A stretch of DNA of 33,357 nt from NCBI GenBank assembly GCA_023247705.1, contig JAHFFY010000001.1:1-33357 (forward strand). Reading direction: 5' to 3'. Shown piece by piece: positions 16,211-24,392 of this stretch (positions are counted from its first letter, which is position 1; each line of letters opens with the position of its first letter). This DNA is from Candidatus Omnitrophota bacterium (lineage in GTDB: Bacteria > Omnitrophota > Gorgyraeia > Zapsychrales > JAHFFX01). Position numbers and translations under genes: made by a program. The notes beneath the pieces are model-generated. The model was not told the origin of the DNA, searched no databases, and saw only the letters and a program-made list of their open reading frames with translations.

Positions 16211-17647
16211 ATGGCATTTAATTCCATTCAATTTATTTGTTTCCTGCCGATTGTCTCAATAATTTATTTTTTACTTCCGTTTCGTTTCCGTTGGTTATTT
16301 TTGCTTCTTGCCAGTTGTTATTTTTATATGGCATTTATTCCAATTTATATTTTTATTCTATTCATCACCATATTGATCGATTATACAGCAGCCATTATGA
16401 TCGAAAAAGCGAACGATCAGAAAGCACGGAAGTTTTATTTGATCGGCAGTATTGTTTCAACGTGTTTAGTGCTGTTTATTTTTAAATATTTCAATTTTTT
16501 TAATTGGAATTTAGCTCATCTAGCGAAATTTTTGTCTTGGAACTATCCCATTAAAGCGTTAAACTTAATTTTACCCATTGGTTTGTCGTTTCATACGTTT
16601 CAAAGTTTGAGTTATGTTATTGAAGTGTATTATAAACGCCAAAAAGCGGAACGTCATTTTGGGGTCTATGCTTTGTATGTGATGTTTTTCCCGCAATTGG
16701 TCGCTGGCCCGATTGAACGGCCGCAAAATTTATTGCCGCAACTCCGGAAAGAACATTCGTTTGATTATGAACGCGTGGTCCGCGGATTAGAACTGATCCT
16801 CTGGGGCATGTTCAAGAAGGTTTTTATCGCGGACCATTTGGCGATTTTCGTTGACCAGGTTTATAACGGCCCCACGTATCATTACAATTTTGATTTCTTG
16901 ATGGCAACGTATTTTTTCAGCTTTCAGATCTATTGCGATTTTTCCGGTTATTCTGATATCGCCATTGGATCGGCAAAGATTTTAGGCATCGATTTAATGC
17001 AAAATTTCCGGCAGCCCTATTTTTCCCAATCCGTGATCGAATTTTGGCAACGCTGGCATATTTCTCTTTCGACATGGTTTAAAGATTATGTTTATATTCC
17101 CTTGGGCGGAAATCGCGTTCCCCGTTGGAGATTGTATTATAACTTATTCATCGTCTTTACGATCAGCGGCTTTTGGCACGGAGCGAACTGGACCTATGTC
17201 GTTTGGGGGATTCTGAACGCGTTTTATCTTATTTCTAATATTATCCTTGAAATAACCCAAAAGAAATTTGACCCAAACTTAAAATTTTTTTATCTGCCGA
17301 AAATCATCAAAATATTACTGACCTTTCATTTGATTACTTTTAGCTGGATATTCTTTAGATCTTCCAGTATCACGGAAGCGATTTATATCATTAAGCACTT
17401 GCTGCCTCCATTTATGACCGCTTACTCTGCGCAATGGTATTTTTTAAATTATTTCGATTCGGTCATGGGGATTGCGTTTCTTTTGGTCATGGACGTTCTG
17501 ATCTCGAGGAATAAAAACAATAGTTTGAGGGATTATCTGATCCATTTGCCGATCACGGTTCGATGGTTGGCTTATATGGGTTTGACCTTAATCATAATGA
17601 ATTTTGGAGTTGCCAAGGAAATTCCTTTTATATATTTTCAATTTTAA
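16211..17647 (+). CDS. MBOAT-family membrane O-acyltransferase (AlgI-like)
   Basis: This 478-residue polytopic membrane protein matches the AlgI/DltB/PatA branch of MBOAT enzymes. It has many hydrophobic segments from the N-terminus (FLPIVSIIYFLLPF) and the family motifs FFPQLVAGPIERP and FWQRWHISLSTWFKDYVYIP near residue 278. The proposed catalytic histidine is H323 in SGFWHGANWTYVVWG, equivalent to AlgI H322. Such proteins pass acyl groups, usually acetyl, across the inner membrane for modification of exported polysaccharide or peptidoglycan. The next gene starts inside its stop codon (TAATG) and encodes an SGNH-like protein, the usual partner that completes the transfer. The acceptor glycan is unknown. 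Confidence 0.93.
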   Translation: MAFNSIQFICFLPIVSIIYFLLPFRFRWLFLLLASCYFYMAFIPIYIFILFITILIDYTAAIMIEKANDQKARKFYLIGSIVSTCLVLFIFKYFNFFNWNLAHLAKFLSWNYPIKALNLILPIGLSFHTFQSLSYVIEVYYKRQKAERHFGVYALYVMFFPQLVAGPIERPQNLLPQLRKEHSFDYERVVRGLELILWGMFKKVFIADHLAIFVDQVYNGPTYHYNFDFLMATYFFSFQIYCDFSGYSDIAIGSAKILGIDLMQNFRQPYFSQSVIEFWQRWHISLSTWFKDYVYIPLGGNRVPRWRLYYNLFIVFTISGFWHGANWTYVVWGILNAFYLISNIILEITQKKFDPNLKFFYLPKIIKILLTFHLITFSWIFFRSSSITEAIYIIKHLLPPFMTAYSAQWYFLNYFDSVMGIAFLLVMDVLISRNKNNSLRDYLIHLPITVRWLAYMGLTLIIMNFGVAKEIPFIYFQF

Positions 17648-18636
17648 TGAATATTTCATTTAAAAGATTTATATTGAAAATGTTGTTGTTTTTACTCTTC
17701 ATTTTTTTAGGTCAGGCGATTATTGTTCAACCCAATTCAGAAAATACGAGCTTTCCAGAGAAAGATCTTCTGGATAAATATTTTGACCAAAAGACAGAAA
17801 TCATTTATTTTGGGGATAGTTCGGTTTATTATAGCTGGGAAGAAGACAATGACAAGAGATCTATTCCGGATCGATTGCGCGAACTCATAAACAATCATTC
17901 CGTTGGTGAGATTTATTATCCTGCCTTCAGCACGGAAATTTATCAAGCATTTTGCGAATATATCATCAAGAAAGGAATGCATCCGCTGATGATTATTATT
18001 CCGATTAATCTGCGGAGTTTTTCGGCCGGATGGGATTTAAAACCTGATTATCAATTTAAGAAAGAGAAGTACTTCTTGAAGCATGGCAACCCGATTTCGA
18101 CCATATTTTATCAACCTCTTACGATTTTTAGATTCTTTCAGCCGGATATTTCTTCCGCTCAATACGACCAAACGCTTGTTTATGATGGGGATCGTGCGGT
18201 TGGTACAATCAAGGAGTACGATTACCCCAATTATTACACTGCGTGGTCTGAAAAATGTTTGAAAAATATTATGGTTTTTCAATATATGAATTCGATTCCT
18301 GAAAATCATCGAAAAATTAAGGCCATGATGGCAACAGCGCGGATTTTAAAAGAAAACCATATTAAAGTACTCTTTTATATCACTCCCATCGATTATCAAA
18401 CTGGGGTCAAATATCTTGGGAATCATTTTATGGATAGAGTTTCTGCTAACGAGACATCAATAAAATCCTTGCTTGTCAAAGAAGGGATTGAACCCCTTGA
18501 TTTATTATTTGCTTTGCCAACTGAAGATTTCTATTGGGATCAGGGGAAAATCCCATGTGAGCATTTATATCCCATGGGGAAACAATATGTCGCTCAACAA
18601 TTGGCCAATAGGATGAAAGGCGATTTGCCCCCCTAA
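17647..18636 (+). CDS. membrane-anchored SGNH-like partner of the acyltransferase
   Basis: The start at 17647 overlaps the MBOAT stop by one base and gives a 329-residue protein with an N-terminal hydrophobic anchor or signal (KMLLFLLFIFLGQAII). An SGNH-type block I follows, IIYFGDSSVYY (D57, S58), and a candidate terminal histidine H306 in CEHLYPMGKQYVAQQL. The arrangement resembles DltD, AlgJ/AlgX and similar periplasmic acyl-transfer partners of MBOAT proteins. The usual aspartate three residues before the histidine is missing (Pro303); D298 is the nearest. Catalysis is therefore likely but not certain. A longer open frame begins inside the MBOAT gene, but that extension has no support. 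Function is inferred from fold-level motifs and gene pairing. Confidence 0.75.
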   Translation: MNISFKRFILKMLLFLLFIFLGQAIIVQPNSENTSFPEKDLLDKYFDQKTEIIYFGDSSVYYSWEEDNDKRSIPDRLRELINNHSVGEIYYPAFSTEIYQAFCEYIIKKGMHPLMIIIPINLRSFSAGWDLKPDYQFKKEKYFLKHGNPISTIFYQPLTIFRFFQPDISSAQYDQTLVYDGDRAVGTIKEYDYPNYYTAWSEKCLKNIMVFQYMNSIPENHRKIKAMMATARILKENHIKVLFYITPIDYQTGVKYLGNHFMDRVSANETSIKSLLVKEGIEPLDLLFALPTEDFYWDQGKIPCEHLYPMGKQYVAQQLANRMKGDLPP

Positions 18637-18648
18637 GATGATAAAAAT

Positions 18649-18689
18649 TCAATTTTGTGATATACTTTGAGTGGTACAATCAAAATTGA
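18649..18689 (+). promoter_or_regulatory. inverted repeat around an extended -10-like box before the small secreted-protein gene
   Basis: TCAATTTTG (18649-18657) and CAAAATTGA (18681-18689) are perfect 9-base inverted arms 23 bases apart. Between them is TGATATACT (18658-18666), an extended -10-like sequence with no good -35. The right arm ends nine bases before the ATG at 18699. It may be an operator overlapping a promoter, or an RNA stem in the leader. A closely similar arrangement precedes the gene at 19091. Confidence 0.4.
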
Positions 18690-18698
18690 GGTATTGAA

Positions 18699-18986
18699 AT
18701 GAAAAAGAATATTCTTATCGTTTTAATTTGTTTTATATTCTCAATCTTCGCTCCTGTTTACTCGTCATTCTCTGAAGACCAAGCCACTAAGGAAAAGATC
18801 GAAGCCAGAAAAAAGGCAAGACACGAAGAGAGTCTGAGATTGAAACAGAAAAGACAGCAGGAAAGAAAGAGAATCGTGGATATGAAAAAGAACTTGGAAC
18901 AAAAGCGCAAGGATGCCGAGAAGAAGAATAAAGATCGAAGAAGCGGGAATAAATCTCGAAGAGGCTCCAGCACCCGGAGTCGATAA
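18699..18986 (+). CDS. small, very basic secreted protein
   Basis: The 95-residue product starts with a clear signal peptide (KKNILIVLICFIFSIFAPVYSSF, cleavage expected near residue 24-26). The rest is almost entirely charged. Residues about 30-75 are Lys/Arg/Glu-rich with helix-forming spacing (ARKKARHEESLRLKQKRQQE), likely a single alpha-helix or coiled coil. The tail is Arg/Ser/Gly-rich (NKSRRGSSTRSR). No cysteine occurs in the predicted mature part. I recognise no family. Net charge is strongly positive, so it could bind an anionic surface polymer or nucleic acid outside the inner membrane. It lies between the MBOAT/SGNH pair and the TMTC-like gene, all on the same strand. The signal peptide and the leader structure argue that it is a real gene. 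Confidence 0.65.
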   Translation: MKKNILIVLICFIFSIFAPVYSSFSEDQATKEKIEARKKARHEESLRLKQKRQQERKRIVDMKKNLEQKRKDAEKKNKDRRSGNKSRRGSSTRSR

Positions 18987-18998
18987 CACGCAATAATC

Positions 18999-19091
18999 TC
19001 TCAATTTCAGTTTATTTCATTTCCCCAGAGAAGAGACTTTAATTTACTAATGTGCTCAATGGCAGAGCGGATCATTTCTGAAAAATTGAGA
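18999..19091 (+). promoter_or_regulatory. leader with a long-range stem reaching the start codon of the TMTC-like gene
   Basis: TCTCAATTT (18999-19007) is the reverse complement of AAATTGAGA (19083-19091), the last base being the A of the ATG. The stem extends inward by CAG/CTG (19008-19010 with 19078-19080) after a 2-base bulge. Inside the loop, GCTC-AATGGCA-GAGC (19054-19068) forms a small hairpin identical in form to a tRNA D-arm, but no other tRNA parts are present. No Shine-Dalgarno precedes the ATG. Pairing would partly sequester the start region. The palindromic TCAATTT/AAATTGA core repeats what precedes the gene at 18699. Confidence 0.4.
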
Positions 19092-21034
19092 TGTTAAACA
19101 AAAAGCGCTCCAATGATTACGACTATCAATGGACTTTTTACCTGCTAGTCGTATTCGCCCTGATCGCTTTCCTAACATTTTTCCCCGTTTTTAAATCCGA
19201 ATTTCTTAATTGGGATGATGACACCCACCTCTATGATAATTCGTTGATACGGACCCTGGATTTGGCGAATTTGAAGAGAATATTCACCACAACAGTCAAT
19301 GATACCTATATTCCATTAACGACCCTATCATTTGCCATCGAATATCATTTCTGGAAATTAAACCCATTTTTTTATCATTTGAATAATCTGTTGCTTCATA
19401 TTGGTGTTACCAGTTTAGTATTATTGTTTGCTCTAAATCTGGGATTTTCTCTGAGGCCAGCCATTCTAGCAGGTGTTTTATTTCTTGTTCACCCCATGCA
19501 TGTTGAATCGGTCGTTTGGGTAACTGAGAGAAAAGATGTTTTATACGCGATATTCTACATGCTTTCAATGCTGTGCTATCTTATTTATCTGAGAAACGAG
19601 AGCACTCGATGGAGATTTTTTTTGATAAGTTTGTTGCTGTGCAGTTTGAGTATCTTGGCAAAACCAATGGCCTTGAGCCTGCCTTTGATCTTGTTTTTGT
19701 GTGATTGGTATAAAATGCGAAAGTGGGCTCATTCGGCGCTCACGGATAAAATCCCATTTTTTTTAATTGTCATTCCGGTTACGTGGATGACATACTCTTT
19801 AAACGCAAGAATTCCATGGAAAAGTTTGTCTGACGCGATCTTGACTTGGATCTGGACCTTCTCTTTTTACCTTAGAAAATTTATTTTCTGTTGGGACCTG
19901 ACCCCCTATTATGTATTACCTAAACCGGTCACAATTTTGAATCCGCCATATTTAACTGCTGTTTGTATTCTTGTGATTTTGCTGATTTCCATCTATCGAT
20001 TTAGAAACAGCCGGGTCTTTCTTTTTTCAGTTTTATTTTATTTCTTGTCGATTTTTTTTCTGCTGCGCTTCGATGACCTTCGCGATACGAATATCGTTGC
20101 TGATCGCTTTATGTATCTGCCGAGTGTCGGTTTTTGTATTTTTATCGGGTATATTGTTGATCATCTGCTCGCAATCGATAGAGCCTTAAAATTGAAATGG
20201 ACAGTTGTTCTCATGTTTTTTGCGTTGTTATCGCTGAAAACGAATTTGCAGGCGGGAATCTGGAAGGATAATATTACGTTCTGGAACTATGTGATTTCCA
20301 AAAACAATTATATTCCCCGGGCCCATAATCATCGCGGTGTTGCGCTCGTGGACAAAAAACGTTATGATTCAGCCATTGCGGATTTTTCACAGGCAATAAA
20401 ATTGTTGCCTAATTACGCAAAGGCCTATTGTAACCGGGGAGATGTTTATGCGTTAATGGGAAAGAGAGATCTTGCATTACAGGATTTGACAAAAGCATTG
20501 GAAATTGACCCATTTTATGCCAGGGCCTATTCCAGTCGGGGGATACTTTACAGTAAAATGAACAGTTATGATTTAGCCATTCAGGATTTTACTCAAGCAT
20601 TGAAAATCGATCCTAAATCAACGAAAGATTATAACAACCGCGGAATTACATACAAATTAAAAGGAGATTACCAGCACGCCATTGAGGATTATAGTCACGC
20701 CATATCGCTTAATCCGAATTTTTATGCAGCTTATCTCAATAGAGGCAAACTCCACAAGGTAAATGCAAAGTGGGATCTAGCTATTGAAGATTTCGCACAT
20801 GCCATTATGTTAAATCCCAAACAGGTTCAGCCCTATTTTGAAAGAGCGAATATTTATGAATCTTTAAATCAACTGGATTTTGCGCTTGCCGATTATAACA
20901 GGGTCATCGCCGTTGATCCTCAGAACAGTATTGCCTATTATCAGAAGGCCGTAACTTATGAGAAAAAAGGTGACTCAGAATCGGCAACAAAAAATTTTCA
21001 AAAAGCAAAATTTCTGGGGTTCAACAAAAAATAA
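19091..21034 (+). CDS. TMTC-like polytopic membrane protein with C-terminal TPRs (putative GT-C glycosyltransferase)
   Basis: This 647-residue protein has about ten membrane segments in its first 400 residues and seven tetratricopeptide repeats at about residues 408-645. The membrane part carries features conserved in bacterial and eukaryotic TMTC-type (DUF1736-like) proteins: the acidic first loop FLNWDDDTHLYDN, LNNLLLHIG, LVHPMHVESVVWVTERKDVL, and VADRFMYLPSVG. Eukaryotic TMTCs are O-mannosyltransferases of the GT-C type, in which the acidic loop holds the catalytic residues. The TPRs are regular (for example YAKAYCNRGDVYALMGKRDL) and should face the periplasm. Lipid-linked-sugar-dependent protein O-glycosylation is the natural inference, but bacterial members are largely uncharacterised. 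The leader contains a long-range stem. Confidence 0.85.
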   Translation: MLNKKRSNDYDYQWTFYLLVVFALIAFLTFFPVFKSEFLNWDDDTHLYDNSLIRTLDLANLKRIFTTTVNDTYIPLTTLSFAIEYHFWKLNPFFYHLNNLLLHIGVTSLVLLFALNLGFSLRPAILAGVLFLVHPMHVESVVWVTERKDVLYAIFYMLSMLCYLIYLRNESTRWRFFLISLLLCSLSILAKPMALSLPLILFLCDWYKMRKWAHSALTDKIPFFLIVIPVTWMTYSLNARIPWKSLSDAILTWIWTFSFYLRKFIFCWDLTPYYVLPKPVTILNPPYLTAVCILVILLISIYRFRNSRVFLFSVLFYFLSIFFLLRFDDLRDTNIVADRFMYLPSVGFCIFIGYIVDHLLAIDRALKLKWTVVLMFFALLSLKTNLQAGIWKDNITFWNYVISKNNYIPRAHNHRGVALVDKKRYDSAIADFSQAIKLLPNYAKAYCNRGDVYALMGKRDLALQDLTKALEIDPFYARAYSSRGILYSKMNSYDLAIQDFTQALKIDPKSTKDYNNRGITYKLKGDYQHAIEDYSHAISLNPNFYAAYLNRGKLHKVNAKWDLAIEDFAHAIMLNPKQVQPYFERANIYESLNQLDFALADYNRVIAVDPQNSIAYYQKAVTYEKKGDSESATKNFQKAKFLGFNKK

Positions 21035-21055
21035 GCTAACGAAAGAGAGCCGATT

Positions 21056-22792
21056 GTGACCGAACATTCAATAGATCTTCAAGGGATTCCCTCTTATCAA
21101 AAGCGAAAGTTTGTTCCCGAAAATGTCTGCCTTTCCAACCGCGAAGAAATCATTAATTTATATAAAAAACTTCTCATCAGAGAAGTCCGCTCACAAGAAG
21201 AATTAGAGGCCTGGCTGGAAGATCGCTCAGAGCTGGATGCGGCATTTGATCAAGTCGGGACTATCTTGTATATCCAAATGACCTGTCAGACCGATCATTC
21301 TGAAAAGGCCGAGGCGTATAAAGAATTTATTCAATCGATTATCCCGGCCGTAAAACCTTTCATTGATCAATTAAATAAGAAATACTTGTCGTTGTGCAAA
21401 CAATTTCCGTTGAATTCCAGATATTATGAAATCTATGACCAAACAATTCAGACGGATGTTGAATTGTTCAGGGATAAGAATATCGTGTTGCAGACGAAAA
21501 TTGATCTTTTATCGCAACAGTATCAGACGGTATGCGGTGCCATGACGGTTGAATATCAAGGAAAATCCAGAACATTGGCCGAGATGGGAAAGTTTCTGCT
21601 GGAGCCCGACCGAACCATTCGTGAGACCGCTTGGCGTTTAATCGCACAGCGGCGATTAAAGGATAAAGAAGCATTGGAAAGGATTTTTTCTGAAATGTTA
21701 TTTGCTCGAAATCAAATAGCGCATAATGCCGATTGTCCAAATTTCAGTGATTATCAGTTTCGTGTTTATCATCGGTTCGATTATACGCCACTGGAATGTA
21801 GGCAATATCATCAATCGATTAAAAATTTGGTTCTCCCTTTATGGAAGACAGTTCTTGAAAGGCGGCAAAAGAATCTCGGATTAAAAGAATTAAGACCATG
21901 GGATTTGCAGGTTGACCCGATGGGGCATTCTCCTCTGAAACCATTTCAAGAGGTGGGGGATTTGATGACAAAGGTTCATCAAATATTCTTAAAACTTGAT
22001 GCAAATTTAGGAGCACAGTTTAAAGAAATGATGAACTTACGATTGCTGGATTTAGCTAGCCGCAAGGGAAAAGCCCCTGGAGGTTACCAGAGTACACTTG
22101 CGGAAGCGAGAAAACCTTTTATTTTTATGAACGCGGTTGGCATTGATCAGGATGTCAAAACACTTTTGCATGAAGGGGGGCATGCCTTTCATGCCTTAGC
22201 CGCCGCCGGGCAACGATTATATCTTTATCGTCACGCGCCGATGGAGTTTTGTGAGATCGCTTCCATGAGCATGGAGTTGCTGGGAGAAGAACAACTTGAT
22301 GTTTTTTATAATGATCATGATATAAAGCGTTCAAGGCTTAATCATTTTGAAGATATTATCGAAATTTTGATCTGGGTTGCGTTGATTGACGCGTTTCAAT
22401 TTTGGATCTATGAACATCCCGCGCATTCGCCAGAAGAACGAAAAAAAGTCTGGCTGACCTTATATCAAGAATTTAACGGGGATGGCGTTGATTGGTCGGG
22501 AATCGAAGAGGAGAAAGCTTATCTTTGGCATCGGCAATTACATATTTTTGAAGTACCGTTTTACTATATTGAATATGGAATCGCTCAATTGGGCGCTTTG
22601 CAACTTTGGCTGAATTATAAGAAAAATCCGCAGAAAACATTAAACAGCTATCGGGAGAGTTTAATCTTAGGAGGATCGCAAGGATTACCGGAATTATTTC
22701 AAACGGCAGGGATTCATTTTGATTTTTCCGAGAAGACCATTGCTCCGCTTATAAGCGCTGTCAATAAGGAATTAGAGCGGCTTTCCGTTTAA
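21056..22792 (+). CDS. M3-family metallopeptidase (oligoendopeptidase F-like)
   Basis: This 578-residue zinc peptidase has HEGGH at 372-376 (TLLHEGGHAFHALAA). Further downstream a conserved glutamate segment, EFCEIASMSMELLG, should supply the third zinc ligand. Upstream is the family segment GKAPGGYQSTLAEARKPFIFMN, and downstream IEYGIAQLGALQLW, both typical of M3B oligoendopeptidases. No signal peptide is seen, so a cytoplasmic peptide-degrading role is expected. The start is a GTG at 21056 with AAAGAGAG upstream, 22 bases after the TMTC-like gene. It converges with the PilZ-PilT gene with only 21 bases between and no clear terminator. Confidence 0.92.
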   Translation: MTEHSIDLQGIPSYQKRKFVPENVCLSNREEIINLYKKLLIREVRSQEELEAWLEDRSELDAAFDQVGTILYIQMTCQTDHSEKAEAYKEFIQSIIPAVKPFIDQLNKKYLSLCKQFPLNSRYYEIYDQTIQTDVELFRDKNIVLQTKIDLLSQQYQTVCGAMTVEYQGKSRTLAEMGKFLLEPDRTIRETAWRLIAQRRLKDKEALERIFSEMLFARNQIAHNADCPNFSDYQFRVYHRFDYTPLECRQYHQSIKNLVLPLWKTVLERRQKNLGLKELRPWDLQVDPMGHSPLKPFQEVGDLMTKVHQIFLKLDANLGAQFKEMMNLRLLDLASRKGKAPGGYQSTLAEARKPFIFMNAVGIDQDVKTLLHEGGHAFHALAAAGQRLYLYRHAPMEFCEIASMSMELLGEEQLDVFYNDHDIKRSRLNHFEDIIEILIWVALIDAFQFWIYEHPAHSPEERKKVWLTLYQEFNGDGVDWSGIEEEKAYLWHRQLHIFEVPFYYIEYGIAQLGALQLWLNYKKNPQKTLNSYRESLILGGSQGLPELFQTAGIHFDFSEKTIAPLISAVNKELERLSV

Positions 22793-22813
22793 AAATCTTA
22801 ATGAACTGGCGCA

Positions 22814-24184
22814 TTATTCATGCTTGGCGTATTCTTGGAAAACTTGCAGGCTAATTAATTTTTTATCGTAAAGTTCGGTGAGACAAGTTTTGAGCGTATA
22901 CATCCCCAACGCCCGCCCGGTTTGCAAAATGGTCCGCACCTGATTGTATCTTCCTTCCCGGACTAAATTCCGAATGGCGTTGTTGGCGACCAACAGCTCA
23001 GTCGCTAAAATTCGATTGCCGTCTTCTCCAGGAATAAGCACTTGATAAAGAATGCCGACTAAAGATGAAGCGACTTGTTGACAGATACTTGCCGCTTGCT
23101 CGGGAGGAAACATATTGACCAATCGTTCAATGCCCTGAATTGTATCGGGGGCATGGACAGTCGATATAACGAGATGTCCTGTTTCTGCCGCGCGCATAGC
23201 TGCGATGAGACAGCTGCCATCTAGGATTTCTCCAACTCCGATGACATCTGGATCTTGCCGGAGCGTTCGTTTGAGGGCTTCTGCATAAGATGAGGTATCG
23301 CTGCCTAATTCCCGTTGCTTCACAATACCGCGTTCACTTTTTAAGGTGTATTCAATAGGATCTTCGACCGTGATCACAACGCGTTCCTGTGTTTTATTGA
23401 TATAATCAACCATCGCTGCCATCGTTGTGGTTTTTCCCGCTCCGGTTGTTCCAGCAATCAGAAAGAGTCCTGATTTTTCCCGGCACAAACGTTCCATCGA
23501 TTCAAATGGTAACCCTAAATCCGTAAAAGATTTTGTTTGCGTAGGAATACTGCGCAGGGCCGCTTCTAAAAAGCCCTTTTGGAAATGTAAATTCACCCTA
23601 AATCGGGAACGGATATCCGGAGAGAAGGCAAAATCTAACTCCCTGTGTTTTTCTAAAAAGTCGATTTGGGGCAAAGTCAGAAGTGGATAGATCATGGCGG
23701 CGACATGCCCATCTTGAATCATATCAGCGGCCATGGGCAGGATCCGGCCGTCTAATCGAACCATGGGAGGTCGTCCCACCGTTAAATGGAGATCCGAGGC
23801 ATTCGCTTTAGTCACTTGCTCCAGCAAAGTATAGAGATTCATCTTTTCTAAGGAACTGATGATTAGAGATTTTTCCTCATCAGAAATTTCAAAAAACGAC
23901 GCGCCGATCAAATATTCATCCCTACGAATATTTGATTCGATCCGTACGACTTTAATTTTAGCTTTAAGGGGGAGTTTGCGGCCTGGGAGATGGATTTCGA
24001 CCAACAGGATTGTGCCCAATGGATAAATATGCGAAGCTGTAAAGGCGATCCCGCTCGCACTTAAATTTTGACTATGAATTTCTAACCCGCGTCCAGTAGC
24101 CTTTTCATCTTCGGTCTCCCAGCACATGACTGGGATTCGGACTTTTCTGCGGCCAGAATTGCGTTTTTCAATAAATTCTGTCAT
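22814..24184 (-). CDS. pilT: PilT-type pilus retraction ATPase with N-terminal PilZ domain
   Basis: The 456-residue protein joins two domains. Residues about 6-110 are PilZ-like: an RRKVR motif (R12-x3-R16) and NLSASG at 40-45, the D/N-x-S-x2-G motif, are the two c-di-GMP-binding signatures, with Asn replacing Asp. Residues about 117-456 are a PilT-type secretion ATPase: ASDLHL at 129-134, Walker A GTTGAGKT at 245-252, Asp-box VEDPIEYT, Walker B variant DPDVIGVGEILDGS, His-box ETGHLVISTVHA, and AIRNLVREGR, the motif diagnostic for PilT retraction motors. PilT disassembles type IV pili at the inner membrane; the fused PilZ suggests direct c-di-GMP control. A promoter and a GGAAG Shine-Dalgarno precede the ATG. 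No other pilus genes are in the window. Confidence 0.93.
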   Translation of the reverse strand: MTEFIEKRNSGRRKVRIPVMCWETEDEKATGRGLEIHSQNLSASGIAFTASHIYPLGTILLVEIHLPGRKLPLKAKIKVVRIESNIRRDEYLIGASFFEISDEEKSLIISSLEKMNLYTLLEQVTKANASDLHLTVGRPPMVRLDGRILPMAADMIQDGHVAAMIYPLLTLPQIDFLEKHRELDFAFSPDIRSRFRVNLHFQKGFLEAALRSIPTQTKSFTDLGLPFESMERLCREKSGLFLIAGTTGAGKTTTMAAMVDYINKTQERVVITVEDPIEYTLKSERGIVKQRELGSDTSSYAEALKRTLRQDPDVIGVGEILDGSCLIAAMRAAETGHLVISTVHAPDTIQGIERLVNMFPPEQAASICQQVASSLVGILYQVLIPGEDGNRILATELLVANNAIRNLVREGRYNQVRTILQTGRALGMYTLKTCLTELYDKKLISLQVFQEYAKHE

Positions 24185-24233
24185 AAATAGTTGAACTTCC
24201 TAAATATCCACTTTATTTGGAAATGAATACTTT

Positions 24234-24261
24234 ATTATACAATAAGTAATTTTCATTGCAA
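24234..24261 (-). promoter_or_regulatory. sigma70-type promoter for the PilZ-PilT gene
   Basis: On the minus strand, TTGCAA (24261-24256) and a perfect TATAAT (24239-24234) are separated by 16 bases. The start codon lies 50 bases downstream, with GGAAG (24200-24196) as Shine-Dalgarno. Just upstream, AACGGAATAT (24260-24269) and ATATCCGTT (24298-24306) form a bulged inverted repeat that partly overlaps the -35 and could be an operator. Confidence 0.6.
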
Positions 24262-24334
24262 CGGAATATCTAAGATTTATACGTAGTTGAGTGGAAAATA
24301 TCCGTTTCTATCGTACTGACTTTGTTTTGGTCAA

Positions 24335-24354
24335 ATAGCCAACAATAGCCAACA
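24335..24354. repeat. two tandem copies of AATAGCCAAC
   Basis: AATAGCCAAC occurs twice head to tail (24335-24344 and 24345-24354), followed by AATG. The pair sits just upstream of the -35 of the FKBP gene promoter and between the two divergent promoters. It might be an activator site or only a small slipped-strand duplication. Confidence 0.5.
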
Positions 24355-24362
24355 ATGTTAAG

Positions 24363-24392
24363 TTGTCTTATCCTGGCATAAGATGTTATACT
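24363..24392 (+). promoter_or_regulatory. sigma70-type promoter with extended -10 for the FKBP gene
   Basis: TTGTCT (24363-24368) and TATACT (24387-24392) are 18 bases apart, and TGT precedes the -10 to make the extended TGn-TATACT form. Transcription would begin near 24399, about 43 bases before the ATG at 24442. It is divergent from the PilZ-PilT promoter. Confidence 0.5.

Noticed and set aside
18758-19004. Minus-strand frames opposite the basic protein gene
   Set aside because: They arise from the Lys/Arg-rich codons read in reverse (Phe/Leu/Ser-rich). The plus strand has the signal peptide.
19054-19068. GCTCAATGGCAGAGC looks exactly like a tRNA D-arm
   Set aside because: The following bases do not form an anticodon stem (CATTT against ATTGA does not pair), there is no T-arm GGTTCGAATCC-like sequence, and no acceptor stem. 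At most it is a chance hairpin or a very small tRNA relic.
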